From Alphaproteobacteria bacterium (GTDB lineage: Bacteria > Pseudomonadota > Alphaproteobacteria > Rhizobiales > OSC116): a DNA stretch of 55,623 bases. The notes beneath the pieces were generated by a model. That model saw nothing but the letters and a program-made list of their open reading frames with translations. It was not told the DNA's origin and ran no database searches. Shown here in pieces: positions 35,485 to 46,276 of the stretch; within the stretch, counting starts at the first letter, position 1, and each line of letters starts with the position of its first letter. Position numbers and translations under genes: made by a program. The stretch is taken from the NCBI GenBank assembly GCA_002400495.2, contig NVQL02000057.1, forward strand, positions 1-55,623. Reading direction: 5' to 3'.

Positions 35485-38238
35485 ATGTCCAACCTAAAAG
35501 CCAACAAATCGGTTCATAAAACCACTCCAATGATGCAGCAATTTATGGAAATTAAAATTGCCAACCCAGGGAAATTATTGTTTTTTCGTATGGGCGATTT
35601 TTACGAATTATTCTTTGATGATGCCCACGCTGCTTCATTGGCGCTTGATATAACCCTGACCAAACGCGGTAAACATAATGGTGAGGACATCCCGATGTGC
35701 GGCGTGCCGGTGCATGCATCGACACAATATTTACAAAAACTAGCCAAAAAGGGCTTTAAAGTCGCGATTGTTGACCAGCTTGAAGACCCTAAAGAAGCTA
35801 AAAAACGCGGGCCGAAATCAGTGGTCAAACGCGGTGTGGTGCGCATTGTAACCGCTGGCACATTGACCGAAGATAGCTTGCTCAATGCCCGATTGAATAA
35901 TTATCTATTGTCAATTGTGCCCAATATCAGCCTTTCTGAAGCTGGTGAGCCCATGTTGGCTGTGGCTTGGGTGGATATTTCGACAGGTAGTTTCGCCTGC
36001 GAGACTATGGCGCTGGGCAATGTTAATGCCACGGTGGCACGGCTCGAAGCCAAGGAAATTATTTATTCGTCAAGCCTTGAGGCGTTCATTGAACCTTTCA
36101 AGCAGAGCGATGTTGGTATTGATTATTTAGGATTATGGACTGAACGCGGCGCGATTCTTTCGCCATGCATGCAAGATAGCTTTGACAGCCAACAGGCTAA
36201 AAGCAATTTTTCAACTTATTTTGGCCTATCCGACATTGCTGAATTGGGCGGGTTTAACCGTGCCGAATTGAGCGCCTTGGGTGGCCTATATGCCTATATT
36301 GAAGACACCCAAAAAGGCCAAATGCCCATTTTAAAGCGGCCAGACCAGCACCAAATGGGCAGCAATATGCTGATTGATGCCGCCACCCGCACCAGCTTAG
36401 AAATTTTGCGCACCCAAACGGGCGAAAAGGCAGGTAGCCTGCTCAATGCCATTGATCGCACCGTCACAGGCCAAGCGGCACGTTTGTTGGCTGGCCGCTT
36501 GTCATCACCATTAACTGATCAAAAATTGATAGACGAACGGCTTAATATGATTGCGTGGTTCTTGGATCAAAGCCATTATATTCAAGATTTTAGAGATTTG
36601 ATCAAAAGCCTGCCAGATATAGAACGGGCTTTGGCACGGCTGGCGATTGGCCGTGGGGGCCCACGCGATTTACTCAGCCTGCGCACGGCATTTTTAAAAG
36701 CTCAACAAAGCGAGGCTTTGTTTTTAAAATCTGACCGCGAAACTTGGCCGCAAGATTTGAAAATCGCCATTGAGAATCTCAATCTAAGCCATTGTGACCT
36801 CAACCAAATGCTGATTGATAATTTGAATGATGAAGTGCCTTTGCTGGCTCGTGATGGTGGGTTTATCCGCGATGGTTTGCGCCCTGATTTAGATGAGGCG
36901 CGGCAATTATCTACCCAAGGCAGGCAGTTTATTGCCGGGCTTGAGCGTAAATATAGCGCGCAAACAAATGTAAAAAATCTACGCATCAAACATAATAATA
37001 TGCTGGGTTATTTTATTGAAGTCTCTGCTGCAAATGGCGATGTTTTACTTAACGAATTTAAAGCCGATTTCATCCACCGCCAAACCATGAAAAACGTCGT
37101 GCGATTCACCAGTGTTGAGCTTGGCGAGCTTGAATTGAAAATCTCTTCTGCTGGCAATAAATCGCTCGAAATTGAATTGCAAGAATTTGAAAAATTGGTT
37201 AGTGCGACCACTGAATTTGCCCCAAATCTTAATAAACTGGCGGCGGCTTTGGCGGCGCTGGATGTAGGCGCTGCGCTCGCGTTGTTAGCGGGTGAAGAGA
37301 ATTATTGCCGCCCTAAAATTGATGATAGCCAAATATTCAACATTGAAAATGGCCGCCACATTGTGGTTGAACAAGCGCTTAAAAGCCGTAATGAGCCTGC
37401 ATTTATTGCCAATGGGTGCCTGCTAAACCAAGCTGAAAAGGGCGCACAAAATTCTGCACGTATTTTGCTGCTCACTGGCCCTAATATGGCAGGTAAATCA
37501 ACCTATTTAAGACAAAATGCGCTGATCGCTATTTTGGCACAAATGGGTTGTTACGTGCCTGCGCAATCAGCACATATTGGCATTATTGATAAATTATTCA
37601 GCCGGGTGGGTGCATCAGATGATTTGGCGCGTGGGCGCTCGACCTTTATGGTCGAAATGGTCGAAACCGCCACCATTTTAAATCAAGCGACGCAGAAATC
37701 TCTAGTGATTTTAGATGAAATTGGCCGCGGCACGGCCACTTATGATGGCCTATCTATCGCGTGGGCAACTATTGAACATTTGCACGAGCAAAATAGCTGT
37801 CGCTCTTTATTTGCCACCCATTATCATGAATTAACGGGGTTAAATGACAAGCTTAAACATTTAAGAAATGCCACCATGCGGGTGGCCGAATGGAATGGCG
37901 AGGTGCGTTTCTTGCACGAGGTGCGCAAAGGTGTGGCCGAACGGTCTTATGGCATTCATGTGGCTAAATTGGCTGGTTTGCCAGATTTGGTTATCAATCG
38001 CGCCACCGAAGTTTTAGAATATTTGGAAAAAAACCAAAATGATGAGATAAAACAAAATATGGTTGATGACTTGCCATTGTTTAACCATGCAAGGCCCAAA
38101 TCATTCAGCCAAGCCGCTGATCCTGCTGCAGACCAACTTAAACAGCGCGTGTCGGCCATCATACCAGACGATTTGACCCCCAAAATCGCGTTGGATTTGA
38201 TTTATGAGCTGAAAAAAATCGCCAATGACACTGTTTAA
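35485..38238 (+). CDS. mutS: DNA mismatch repair protein MutS
   Basis: The 917-residue product is a full MutS. The mismatch-binding domain has [11 protein letters not shown] and [15 protein letters not shown] with the Phe-x-Glu motif (FYELF). A connector, lever and clamp region follows. The ATPase domain has Walker [14 protein letters not shown] near residue 665, [17 protein letters not shown] and [16 protein letters not shown]. The last residues include the EKNQ- and [20 protein letters not shown] C-terminal segment. It recognises mispairs and starts repair with MutL. mutS followed by glnD is a conserved Rhizobiales pair. Confidence 0.97.
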   Translation: MSNLKANKSVHKTTPMMQQFMEIKIANPGKLLFFRMGDFYELFFDDAHAASLALDITLTKRGKHNGEDIPMCGVPVHASTQYLQKLAKKGFKVAIVDQLEDPKEAKKRGPKSVVKRGVVRIVTAGTLTEDSLLNARLNNYLLSIVPNISLSEAGEPMLAVAWVDISTGSFACETMALGNVNATVARLEAKEIIYSSSLEAFIEPFKQSDVGIDYLGLWTERGAILSPCMQDSFDSQQAKSNFSTYFGLSDIAELGGFNRAELSALGGLYAYIEDTQKGQMPILKRPDQHQMGSNMLIDAATRTSLEILRTQTGEKAGSLLNAIDRTVTGQAARLLAGRLSSPLTDQKLIDERLNMIAWFLDQSHYIQDFRDLIKSLPDIERALARLAIGRGGPRDLLSLRTAFLKAQQSEALFLKSDRETWPQDLKIAIENLNLSHCDLNQMLIDNLNDEVPLLARDGGFIRDGLRPDLDEARQLSTQGRQFIAGLERKYSAQTNVKNLRIKHNNMLGYFIEVSAANGDVLLNEFKADFIHRQTMKNVVRFTSVELGELELKISSAGNKSLEIELQEFEKLVSATTEFAPNLNKLAAALAALDVGAALALLAGEENYCRPKIDDSQIFNIENGRHIVVEQALKSRNEPAFIANGCLLNQAEKGAQNSARILLLTGPNMAGKSTYLRQNALIAILAQMGCYVPAQSAHIGIIDKLFSRVGASDDLARGRSTFMVEMVETATILNQATQKSLVILDEIGRGTATYDGLSIAWATIEHLHEQNSCRSLFATHYHELTGLNDKLKHLRNATMRVAEWNGEVRFLHEVRKGVAERSYGIHVAKLAGLPDLVINRATEVLEYLEKNQNDEIKQNMVDDLPLFNHARPKSFSQAADPAADQLKQRVSAIIPDDLTPKIALDLIYELKKIANDTV

Positions 38239-38274
38239 ACCCCGCGCAGTTAAACCCAAGTTTAAGGTTATATC

Positions 38275-41100
38275 ATGACAGAAGTTGCTACAGAAAAAAA
38301 CCCTTATAAGCTAAGTAAGCGGGTGAATTACCGCACTTCAAGCCGCAAAATGGCCAAGATTTTTACGGCGGCCATTTTTGGCGATTTTGTTGAAGTGATC
38401 CAACAGAATGGCGGAGATTACCCAAATAATGCAGCCGAAACACGCTTGGCTTTACTCAATAAAGCCCGATTGTCGCTCAAAGATGTTCGCCATCAAGCAT
38501 TTTTGGAGTTGACCCGAACGGGTAAAGGCACGCAATGTGCGCGCGGACTATCGGCCTATCAAGATGGTTTAATCTCGGCGCTGATGCAATTGGCTGAAAC
38601 CCATGTATTTGCCGATGCCAATGCCAATCATGCCCAGCGCATCGCCGTGGTCGCCGTTGGCGGTTATGGCCGCGATAGTTTAGCGCCACACTCGGATATT
38701 GATTTACTGATGCTTTTGCCTGCCAAACCTGACGAACGTTCAGAGCAAATTATCGAATTTATTTTATATTTCTTGTGGGATCTGAATTTTAAAGTTGGTC
38801 ATGCGGTGCGTAATGTTGAGCAATCCATCACCCATTCAAAAACCGATATGACCATCCGAACCTCTATTTTGGAGGCGCGTTTCATATGTGGCAACCAAGG
38901 TTTATTTAAAGAATTGGGTGTCGAATATGATCAAAAAATCGTCAAAGGTCATGGGCGAGAATTTACTGAAGCCAAACTCGAAGAACGTGATTTGCGCCAT
39001 CAAGCCTCGGGTAAATCACGCTATCTGGTCGAACCCAATATTAAAGATGGTAAGGGTGGGTTGCGCGATTTACATACATTATTTTGGATCGGTAAATATA
39101 TTTATCAGCTCAAACGCGCCAGCCAAATGGTTGAAGCGGGGGTATTTACCGAAGTTGAATATCGTAATTTTAGAAAATGCGAAGATTTTCTATGGTCAGT
39201 ACGTTGTCACTTGCACTTTTTAGTTGGGCGCGCCGAAGAGCGGGTTTCGTTTGATGTGCAAGAAGAATTGGCCGAAAGATTGGGCTATTCTTCGCACGGT
39301 GGTTTGCGTGCGGTTGAGCGGTTTATGAAACATTATTTCATCATGGCCAAGCGAGTGGGCGATTTAACCCGCATATTCTGTGCGGTGCTTGAAAGCCAAG
39401 AAATTAAACAAGGTAATGTTGCACAGCGCTTATTAAGCCGCTTCATTGCGGGTAAAAATATCGAAGAAATTAACAAAACCAAAGCTTTTAAAGTTGAACA
39501 TGGGCGTATTGTGGCGCTCAATGATCAAATCTTCATCAAAGACCCAACCAATTTGATCGGTTTGTTTTATCTGATTGATAAATATAGCCTGCTTATCCAC
39601 CCTGTGACTTTGAAATTGGTGACGCGGTCGTTGCGGCTAATTGATGATGATTTACGCGCTAACCTTAAAGCTAGCATATTGTTTTTAAAGCTTTTATGTT
39701 CTAAAAACGCCCCCGAAATTAATTTACGTAAAATGAATGAAGCGGGCGTATTGGGCCGCTATATCAAGCCATTTGGTAAAATTGTTTCGCTGATGCAATT
39801 TAATATGTATCACCATTATACGGTGGATGAACATTTATTGCGGGCTGTTGGTGTTTTGTCGCGGATTGATGCTGGCTTGGAAGGTGAAGCCCACCCCACC
39901 GCGACCGAAATTATTGGCGAGATTACCAATAGGCGGGCGCTTTATATGGCGGTGTTTATTCATGATATTGCCAAGGGCCGCAAAGAAAGCCATTCTGTTG
40001 CAGGTGCTAGAGAGGCTAAATTATTATGCCCAACACTGGGCATGAGCAAAGCCGAAACGGAGCTGGTCGAATGGTTGGTGCTTGATCATTTAGAAATGAG
40101 TGAAGTTGCACAAACTCGCGATTTAATGGACCCTAAAACCATTGAGGATTTTGCCGCTAAAGTTAAAACTTTGGAGCGGTTGCGCATGTTATTGGTGTTG
40201 ACTGTTGTTGACATTCGCGCGGTTGGCCCTGGCGTATGGAATGGCTGGAAAGGCCAGCTGTTGCGCGATCTTTATTATCAAACTGAAATGTTTTTAACTG
40301 GTGGCAACTCGGCCGAAAAAATCGAAGAGCGAGTCAAAGTTGCTAAAGCATTATTAACTGATGAACTTAAAAAGCTACCGATTAAAAAATTGTCTCAAAA
40401 ACAACAGAAGCATTTTGTTGAACGGCATTATCCGACTTATTTAATATATGTGCCGGTTGAAATGCAGGTTAAACACGCCTTGCTTATCAAAAAAGCTGAT
40501 AAAGATGGCCTTGCCACCAGTGTTTCGACCGATGCGTTTTTAGAAATGACCAAAATTACCGTCATCGCGGCGGATCATTCGCGTTTATTGTCAATTGTAA
40601 CAGGCTCTTGCGCGGCAATGGGCGGTGATATTGTTGGGGCTCATATTTTCACCACACGTGATGGTATGGCGGTAGATAGGGTGCAGATAAAACGTCAGTT
40701 CGAAAATGACCTTGATGAAAAACGCCGCGGTAAATCCATTACCAATACAATCGAAAAAGCCTTGCGTGGCGAGATTCATTTGCCATCAACCTTAGAAGAA
40801 AAACCACTCAAACAAAATATTGATGCCTTTCATGTGGAACCCAAAGTTTCACTGTCTAACCAACTTTCCGAAAAATTTACAGTGATTGAAATTCGAGGCT
40901 TAGACAGGCCAAAATTGCTTTATGATCTGACTTGTGCATTATATCAATTAAACTTAAACATTGGCTCGGCACATATTTCGACGGTTGGCGAGCAGGCGAT
41001 TGATGCTTTTTATGTTATTGATTTGATGCAGAATAAAATTACCAGTGAAGAACGGCAAGATAATATCAAAGCCACTTTGTTGGCCATTTTGCAGAATTAG
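38275..41100 (+). CDS. glnD: Bifunctional uridylyltransferase/uridylyl-removing enzyme
   Basis: The 941-residue product is a full GlnD. The nucleotidyltransferase domain has VGGYGRDSLAPHSDIDLLML near 127-146, with the catalytic GGYGR and DID. An HD domain follows with YHHYTVDEHLLRA and HDIAKGRKESHS (about 508-580). Two ACT domains at the C-terminus begin with TKITVIAADHSRLLS and TVIEIRGLDRPKLLYDL. It adds UMP to PII proteins when glutamine is low and removes it when glutamine is high, and so sets nitrogen control. murJ starts nine bases after its stop. Confidence 0.97.
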   Translation: MTEVATEKNPYKLSKRVNYRTSSRKMAKIFTAAIFGDFVEVIQQNGGDYPNNAAETRLALLNKARLSLKDVRHQAFLELTRTGKGTQCARGLSAYQDGLISALMQLAETHVFADANANHAQRIAVVAVGGYGRDSLAPHSDIDLLMLLPAKPDERSEQIIEFILYFLWDLNFKVGHAVRNVEQSITHSKTDMTIRTSILEARFICGNQGLFKELGVEYDQKIVKGHGREFTEAKLEERDLRHQASGKSRYLVEPNIKDGKGGLRDLHTLFWIGKYIYQLKRASQMVEAGVFTEVEYRNFRKCEDFLWSVRCHLHFLVGRAEERVSFDVQEELAERLGYSSHGGLRAVERFMKHYFIMAKRVGDLTRIFCAVLESQEIKQGNVAQRLLSRFIAGKNIEEINKTKAFKVEHGRIVALNDQIFIKDPTNLIGLFYLIDKYSLLIHPVTLKLVTRSLRLIDDDLRANLKASILFLKLLCSKNAPEINLRKMNEAGVLGRYIKPFGKIVSLMQFNMYHHYTVDEHLLRAVGVLSRIDAGLEGEAHPTATEIIGEITNRRALYMAVFIHDIAKGRKESHSVAGAREAKLLCPTLGMSKAETELVEWLVLDHLEMSEVAQTRDLMDPKTIEDFAAKVKTLERLRMLLVLTVVDIRAVGPGVWNGWKGQLLRDLYYQTEMFLTGGNSAEKIEERVKVAKALLTDELKKLPIKKLSQKQQKHFVERHYPTYLIYVPVEMQVKHALLIKKADKDGLATSVSTDAFLEMTKITVIAADHSRLLSIVTGSCAAMGGDIVGAHIFTTRDGMAVDRVQIKRQFENDLDEKRRGKSITNTIEKALRGEIHLPSTLEEKPLKQNIDAFHVEPKVSLSNQLSEKFTVIEIRGLDRPKLLYDLTCALYQLNLNIGSAHISTVGEQAIDAFYVIDLMQNKITSEERQDNIKATLLAILQN

Positions 41101-41108
41101 GGCGGGTT

Positions 41109-42737
41109 ATGAAATTTGCAAAAGATGCCTTCACCGTTGGCATGATGACCATGTTAAGCCGCATATTGGGCTTTGTGCGCGATATGTTATTGGCGGCGGT
41201 GCTTGGCACAGGGCCAATTGCTGGGGCGTTTATTGTGGCGTTTCGCATTCCCAACCTGTTTCGGCGGATATTTGCTGAAGGGGCGTTTAACGCGGCATTT
41301 GTTCCGCTTTACAATAAAAAAATTGAGCGGGATGGCGAAGCCGCCGCGACAAAATTTGCCTCCGAAGCGATGAGTGGCTTGGTGTTGATTTTGCTGATTC
41401 TCACCGCCTTGTTCGAAATTTTCATGCCGACTTTTTTGGGCGGCATTGCGTGGGGGTTTAAGGCTGATGCAGATAAATATGCTTTAGCAGTTGAGCTAGC
41501 GCGCATCATGTTTCCTTATCTGATGTTTTTGTCCATCATGGCGCTAATTGCGGGCATTTTGAACAGTTTTCAAAAATTTGCCATTGCCGCTTTGGTGCCC
41601 GTTTTACTTAATGTGGTGGTGGTTTCTGCCATTATTATTTTGGTTTTACTCGATATAATCGAGCAAGAATTAGTCGCGCGTTATCTATCTTATGCAGTTA
41701 CATTTGCGGGCTTTTTGCAGGTGGCGGCGATCTGGCATTATTGCAAAAAACAAGGCCACCTACCGCATTTCGTGCGCCCAACTTTTAACAAAGATGTTAA
41801 AGAATTGGTCAAGCTCGGCATTCCTGGAATGATTGCGGGGGGCATCACGCAAATCAACATCGTGATCGGCACGGGCATTGCGACCTCGTATGCGGGCGCG
41901 GTCGGTTATTTATATTATGCCGATCGGTTGTATCAATTGCCGCTTGGCGTGGTTGGTGTGGCGGTTGGTGTGGTGTTGTTGCCTAGCTTATCACGCGCCT
42001 TTGCCGCGCATGATAAAACCGAGGCCAATGATTTACAGAACCGCGCGTTAGAATTCTCGATGATGCTCACCGTGCCTGCTATGGTGGCGTTTTTATTCAT
42101 TGCCGAAGTGGTGGTTTCTGTGTTGTTTGAGCGTGGGCGGTTTAACGCGCCTGCCACAGTCGAGACGGCAATTGTATTGCGGGCTTTTGCTGTGGGCTTG
42201 CCAGCTTTTGTAGCCGTTAAAGTTTTTTCCCCGGGGTTTTTTGCCAACCAAGATACCAAAACCCCCATGTATTATGGCATTGCCACCATCATTGCCAACA
42301 CGGTTATGGCACTTATTTTTGCCCAATATTGGCAACATGTTGGCATTGCCATCGCCACATCCATCGCTGCGTGGATGAATTTTTTGCTGTTGGCAGGTAC
42401 ATTATACGTGCGCGGACATTTTAAATTGGATGTTAAATGCATCAAAACTCTGCCGATGATTGTGATTGCCAGCTTGTTGATGGGCGCCTGTGTCTATTAT
42501 AGTGCCGTCTATCTCAGCCCGTGGCTAAGCGCTGGTAATAATGATATATTGCGCGGTGGCCTGATGTTTTTATTGGTGGTCGAAGGGGCGCTGACTTATG
42601 GTTTATTCTTGCATTATACGGGCGCGTTGACTTTTAGCGAAATGAAAGGCTTTGTGAAGCGCAAAAATAAAAATAGCAAACCGCTTGAAAAAGCCAAAAA
42701 TTCGAGCGATAACAGCTCAACAGATAAAAAGAGTTAG
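41109..42737 (+). CDS. murJ: Lipid II flippase MurJ
   Basis: The 542-residue product belongs to the MOP superfamily (MviN/MurJ), with about 14 hydrophobic helices. It has the typical start [21 protein letters not shown] and [20 protein letters not shown], with Arg residues that line the lipid II cavity, and [20 protein letters not shown] in the middle. It moves the peptidoglycan precursor lipid II across the inner membrane. The last 30 residues are a Lys/Ser-rich tail. It is co-transcribed with glnD and trpS. Confidence 0.95.
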   Translation: MKFAKDAFTVGMMTMLSRILGFVRDMLLAAVLGTGPIAGAFIVAFRIPNLFRRIFAEGAFNAAFVPLYNKKIERDGEAAATKFASEAMSGLVLILLILTALFEIFMPTFLGGIAWGFKADADKYALAVELARIMFPYLMFLSIMALIAGILNSFQKFAIAALVPVLLNVVVVSAIIILVLLDIIEQELVARYLSYAVTFAGFLQVAAIWHYCKKQGHLPHFVRPTFNKDVKELVKLGIPGMIAGGITQINIVIGTGIATSYAGAVGYLYYADRLYQLPLGVVGVAVGVVLLPSLSRAFAAHDKTEANDLQNRALEFSMMLTVPAMVAFLFIAEVVVSVLFERGRFNAPATVETAIVLRAFAVGLPAFVAVKVFSPGFFANQDTKTPMYYGIATIIANTVMALIFAQYWQHVGIAIATSIAAWMNFLLLAGTLYVRGHFKLDVKCIKTLPMIVIASLLMGACVYYSAVYLSPWLSAGNNDILRGGLMFLLVVEGALTYGLFLHYTGALTFSEMKGFVKRKNKNSKPLEKAKNSSDNSSTDKKS

Positions 42738-42744
42738 GAATGTC

Positions 42745-43791
42745 ATGACCCAGTTCACCAAGCGCGTATTTTCGGGTATTCAGCCGTCAGGCAAAATACA
42801 TTTGGGCAATTATCTAGGGGCGATACAAAAATTTGTATTGTTGCAAGATGATGAAAGCTTTGAAAATATTTATTGCGTGGTGGATATGCATGCCATCACC
42901 GTTGCCCAAGAGCCCAAAATCTTGCGCGAACGCACGTTAGAAGTGACCGCTGCTTATTTGGCTGCGGGTGTAGACCCTGCAAAAAGCATTATTTTTAACC
43001 AATCGCGCGTGGCGGCGCATGCCGAATTGGGCTGGATTTTCAACTGTGTAGCACGGCTTGGTTGGTTGAACCGCATGACCCAGTTTAAAGACAAAGCGGG
43101 TAAAAATTCTGAACGTATGTCAGTTGGTCTTTATGCTTATCCCAACCTGATGGCGGCCGATATTTTGCTGTATAATGCCACCCATGTGCCGGTCGGCGAT
43201 GACCAAAAGCAGCATTTAGAATTGTGCCGCGACATTGCGCAAAAATTCAATAATGATTATGCTGATGAGATTAAAGAGTTGGGCTTTGGCGAGCAGTTTT
43301 TCTGCCTGACCGAACCGCTTATTGATTTTGGCAACAAGCCCGTGCGGGTGATGAATTTGCGCGATGGCACCAAAAAAATGAGCTCTAGTGCCGAGTCGGA
43401 TATGACCCGCATCAATATGAATGATGACAGTGATACCTTGGCCAAAAAGCTCAAAAAAGCCAAAACCGACCCCGATGCCTTGCCAAGCGAAGTGGCGGGG
43501 CTTGAAGGGCGGCCAGAAGCGCGCAATCTCGTGTCGATTTTTGCAGCCTTAGATGATAGTGACAATCAAACCGTGCTCAACCAATTTGGTGGCCAACAAT
43601 TCCGCGAATTTAAAACCGCGTTGATTGATTTGGCCGTGGCTAAAATTGGCCCGATTGGTGATGAAATGAACCGCTTGATGAAAGACGAAGCGCACATCAA
43701 TCAAGTGCTTAAAGATGGCGCTGAGCGCGCCCGTGTGCTGGCTGAGCCATTGGTGCAAGACGTTAAGAAAATTGTTGGCTTCATGGTATAG
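42745..43791 (+). CDS. trpS: Tryptophanyl-tRNA synthetase
   Basis: From the ATG at 42745 the product has 348 residues and begins [20 protein letters not shown]. The class I motifs are HLGN (HIGH-like) near residue 17 and KMSSS (KMSKS) near 210. The adenylate and Trp pocket residues lie in the Rossmann core ([20 protein letters not shown]). It charges tRNA-Trp. A longer in-frame reading back to 42685 would overlap murJ and lacks a start signal; TTAGGA lies at 42734-42739, so I use 42745. Confidence 0.96.
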   Translation: MTQFTKRVFSGIQPSGKIHLGNYLGAIQKFVLLQDDESFENIYCVVDMHAITVAQEPKILRERTLEVTAAYLAAGVDPAKSIIFNQSRVAAHAELGWIFNCVARLGWLNRMTQFKDKAGKNSERMSVGLYAYPNLMAADILLYNATHVPVGDDQKQHLELCRDIAQKFNNDYADEIKELGFGEQFFCLTEPLIDFGNKPVRVMNLRDGTKKMSSSAESDMTRINMNDDSDTLAKKLKKAKTDPDALPSEVAGLEGRPEARNLVSIFAALDDSDNQTVLNQFGGQQFREFKTALIDLAVAKIGPIGDEMNRLMKDEAHINQVLKDGAERARVLAEPLVQDVKKIVGFMV

Positions 43792-43853
43792 CTTGCGCTT
43801 TGCAACATTTGATGGCAGATTAAGCATTATTATGGTTAATCTATGAGGCACGC

Positions 43854-44321
43854 ATGGACGGGAAACGTAAATTTTTAGTGGTGATTGACGACACAGATGA
43901 ATGCCGTGTGGCGCTTAGATATGCCGCCTCTCGCGCCATTGCCACTGGCGCATTGATCACTATTTTACATGTTATTGATAATGCTGATTTTCAGCATTGG
44001 CTAGGGGTTGAGGCGATTATGCGCGATGAGGCCTATGCCAATGCCGAGCAAGTGATTAATGCTATATTGGGCGATGTCGAAGCGGCGGTTGAACTGATGC
44101 CCGAAATTATTGTCAAACAAGGCGACAAGCGTGAAGAAATACTCGAGCTGATTAAACAAGATGACGCAATTGCCATTTTAATGCTGGGCAGCGCGGTTGA
44201 TGGTTCAGGGCCTGGGCCATTGGTGGCATCATTGGCCAATCAATCGGCCGAGGTTTTCCCGATTCCTGTGACGTTGATACCTGGCAACCTAAGTGATAAA
44301 GATATTTCTGCCTTAAGCTGA
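43854..44321 (+). CDS. Universal stress protein family
   Basis: The 155-residue product is a single Usp domain: FLVVIDDTDECRVALRYAAS at the start, a central helix pair and a C-terminal nucleotide-site segment LMLGSAVDGSGPGPLVASL, close to the G-2x-G-9x-G(S) pattern of ATP-binding Usp proteins. Role unknown; related proteins help survival under stress. It lies between trpS and nfu, as is usual in Rhizobiales. Confidence 0.9.
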   Translation: MDGKRKFLVVIDDTDECRVALRYAASRAIATGALITILHVIDNADFQHWLGVEAIMRDEAYANAEQVINAILGDVEAAVELMPEIIVKQGDKREEILELIKQDDAIAILMLGSAVDGSGPGPLVASLANQSAEVFPIPVTLIPGNLSDKDISALS

Positions 44322-44327
44322 TTTATC

Positions 44328-44356
44328 TTGAATTCATCACTTATATTGGGTATAAA
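44328..44356 (+). promoter_or_regulatory. Candidate sigma-70 promoter for nfu
   Basis: TTGAAT at 44328-44333 and TATAAA at 44351-44356 are separated by 17 bases, 33 bases before the nfu ATG. The spacing is ideal, and it falls in the only gap of this size between usp and nfu. Confidence 0.5.
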
Positions 44357-44388
44357 CTATATCCGAGTTAATTCGTCAGGAATATAAT

Positions 44389-44952
44389 ATGTTTGTTCAA
44401 ACTGAAACCACACCCAACCCCGAAACCCTTAAATTCTTACCGGGTCAACCGATCTCGCCTTATGAACCGCTGGAGTTTAACAGCGATGCCGAGGCCGAAT
44501 ATGCGCCAATGGCACAAAGGTTGTTTGTGATTAATGGGGTTAAAACCGTATTTTTGGGTAGTGATTTTATCACCGTTACCAAAACTGCCGACCAAAATTG
44601 GGATGATTTACAACCTGCGGTGATGAGCGCCATTATGGATCATTTTATGGCCAATATGCCCATATTGCTCGAAAATCCCGATGCTGATTATAGTGAAGAA
44701 GAATTTTTTGAAGATGATGATAAAGATTTGGTTTTGGCGATTAAAGAGCTAATTGACACAAGAATCCGCCCTGCTGTGGCGCAAGATGGTGGCGACATTG
44801 TGTTTAAAGGCTTTAAAGAAGGCGTGGTTTTTCTGCGCATGAAAGGCGCTTGTGCAGGTTGCCCAAGCTCAACCATGACGCTGAAGAGCGGGATTGAAAA
44901 CCTGCTACGCCATTTTATTCCCGAAGTGCTCAGTGTTGAGCAATCTGTATAG
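44389..44952 (+). CDS. NfuA/Nfu-type iron-sulfur cluster scaffold
   Basis: The 187-residue product has an Nfu N-terminal domain (ETTPNPETLKFLPG at the start, about 1-87), an acidic linker (EEEFFEDDDKD) and a C-terminal NifU domain with RIRPAVAQDGGDIVFKGF and the cluster-binding CxxC in GACAGCPSSTMTLKSGIE (Cys155, Cys158). Nfu proteins carry [4Fe-4S] clusters to apo-enzymes. In this window, IspG, HemW, MiaB and others need such clusters. tsaB starts nine bases downstream. Confidence 0.94.
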   Translation: MFVQTETTPNPETLKFLPGQPISPYEPLEFNSDAEAEYAPMAQRLFVINGVKTVFLGSDFITVTKTADQNWDDLQPAVMSAIMDHFMANMPILLENPDADYSEEEFFEDDDKDLVLAIKELIDTRIRPAVAQDGGDIVFKGFKEGVVFLRMKGACAGCPSSTMTLKSGIENLLRHFIPEVLSVEQSV

Positions 44953-44961
44953 GTTTTATAT

Positions 44962-45657
44962 ATGCGTTACCAACTGAGTTTAGACAGTTGCACCAAAGCC
45001 TGTAGTGTGGCTCTAACGCCGCTGCTAGATGGTGGCAAGGGATTTGCGTGGTTTGAAATTTTAGAGCGTGGCCATGCCGAGATTATTGCTCATCAGGCAC
45101 AATTGTTAATGCAAGATGCGGGCATAAAAGCCCAAGATATTGCCCAAATTGCGGTAACCATTGGCCCTGGAACATTCACAGGGGCGCGCATTGCTTTGGC
45201 CTTTGCGCGGATGTTTGCCGCCGCGCGTGACATTCCTATCATTGCGGTTAATTCATTAGAAGCGATTGCATTTAATGCCGTCAATAATTTGAGTCTGAGC
45301 CGAAACGATATAGTTTACACCGCGATTGACGCGCGACGTGGGCAGGTTTATTTTGCGTCTTATGACGGTACGGGTGCTGAAATTTTCGCCCCCGAAGCGA
45401 TAGAAATTAGTAGCGCTACCGAAATGATTAAATCTGATTCATTGATATTGGGCACAGGTCGTGAATTGCTAATTGAGGCAATTGAGGACTTTCAAGAGCT
45501 GCATAAATTGAACCCAAATATGCATTTTCCGCAAGCTAAAATATTTGGCGACAGAGTCAAAAATCGGGTGGCTGAAACCGCGCCCGTCTCGCCGCTATAT
45601 TTACGCGCGGCCGATGCAAAATTGCCCGCCAGCCACCCCATTACATTCACTCAATGA
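44962..45657 (+). CDS. tsaB: tRNA t6A biosynthesis protein TsaB
   Basis: The 231-residue product is a TsaB paralogue of the ASKHA fold. It has LSLDSCTKACSVAL at the start, the HAEIIAHQAQLLMQ helix, VTIGPGTFTGARIALAFARM and the central AIDARRGQVYFA strand. TsaB partners TsaD and TsaE to make N6-threonylcarbamoyladenosine at tRNA position 37. It is directly followed by rimI, a common pairing. The stop codon TGA at 45655-45657 lies inside the first copy of a 19-bp duplication. Confidence 0.94.
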   Translation: MRYQLSLDSCTKACSVALTPLLDGGKGFAWFEILERGHAEIIAHQAQLLMQDAGIKAQDIAQIAVTIGPGTFTGARIALAFARMFAAARDIPIIAVNSLEAIAFNAVNNLSLSRNDIVYTAIDARRGQVYFASYDGTGAEIFAPEAIEISSATEMIKSDSLILGTGRELLIEAIEDFQELHKLNPNMHFPQAKIFGDRVKNRVAETAPVSPLYLRAADAKLPASHPITFTQ

Positions 45658-45691
45658 TGCTGACTTATAAAAATGATGCTGACTTATAAAA
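45654..45691 (+). repeat. 19-bp tandem duplication across the tsaB stop and rimI start
   Basis: ATGATGCTGACTTATAAAA occurs twice without a gap, at 45654-45672 and 45673-45691, with no mismatch. Because 19 is not a multiple of three, the first ATG now opens an 11-codon frame that stops at 45687-45689. Only the second copy's ATG leads into rimI. Confidence 0.9.
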
Positions 45692-46134
45692 ATATTGATA
45701 GTGAATTTCCTGAAATTGCCGCCATTCATGCGCAATCATTCGCTAATGAATGGTCTGAAAAAACACTTCTAGATATGTTTGATAAAGGCCAATATTCAGG
45801 CTCGCTGTTACTCGCTAATGGGCAAGTGATTGGCTTTATCATTTGCTCTTTGGTTTTAGATGAGGCGGAGATTATCAGCATCGCCATATCGCCGCCGCAA
45901 CGTGGCAAGGCACATGCGGCACAATTGCTCAGCTTTGAGATTAATCGATTGGCAAATCTTAACATCACAAAACTATATTTAGAGGTTAACGAGGCCAATA
46001 TCCCCGCCATAAAACTATATAAAGGCCAGAATTTCAGCCAAACTGCCGTGCGAAAAAATTACTATAAATTGACCGATGGCCAGAGTGCTAATGCGCTTGT
46101 TTTTAGCCTAAATCTCGGCGAATGCTTGACTTAA
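45673..46134 (+). CDS. rimI: Ribosomal protein S18-alanine N-acetyltransferase family
   Basis: The 153-residue product is a GNAT domain of the RimI type: FPEIAAIHAQSFANEWSEKT near the start, ISIAISPPQRGKAHAAQLLS with the acetyl-CoA loop, LYLEVNEANIPAIKLYKGQN with the family's EVxxxNxxAxxLY motif, and VRKNYY at the end. RimI acetylates the N-terminus of S18 and possibly other proteins. The start lies in the second copy of a 19-bp duplication; ATG at 45673 or 45676 are both in frame. No ribosome-binding site is evident, so translation may be coupled to tsaB. Confidence 0.92.
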   Translation: MMLTYKNIDSEFPEIAAIHAQSFANEWSEKTLLDMFDKGQYSGSLLLANGQVIGFIICSLVLDEAEIISIAISPPQRGKAHAAQLLSFEINRLANLNITKLYLEVNEANIPAIKLYKGQNFSQTAVRKNYYKLTDGQSANALVFSLNLGECLT

Positions 46135-46153
46135 ACATCTACGAATATATAAC
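46126..46153 (+). promoter_or_regulatory. Candidate promoter for the fur/mur gene
   Basis: TTGACT at 46126-46131 and TATAAC at 46148-46153 are 16 bases apart. The -35 box lies in the last codons of rimI. Transcription would start about 115 bases before the regulator's ATG. Confidence 0.45.
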
Positions 46154-46276
46154 TTAAATAAATAGATTATAATTATTATAAACTAAATTCGACTTGTGGT
46201 CTTTACCTGATTGCGAATGCATATTATATCTATTATAACGATTCTACTGACGCCTAAAATCAATTGGGAGAAAAAC

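Noticed and set aside
42685..42744. Longer trpS frame overlapping murJ
   Set aside because: The extra residues are Lys-rich readings of the murJ tail, with no start signal; the ATG at 42745 gives the standard TrpS N-terminus.
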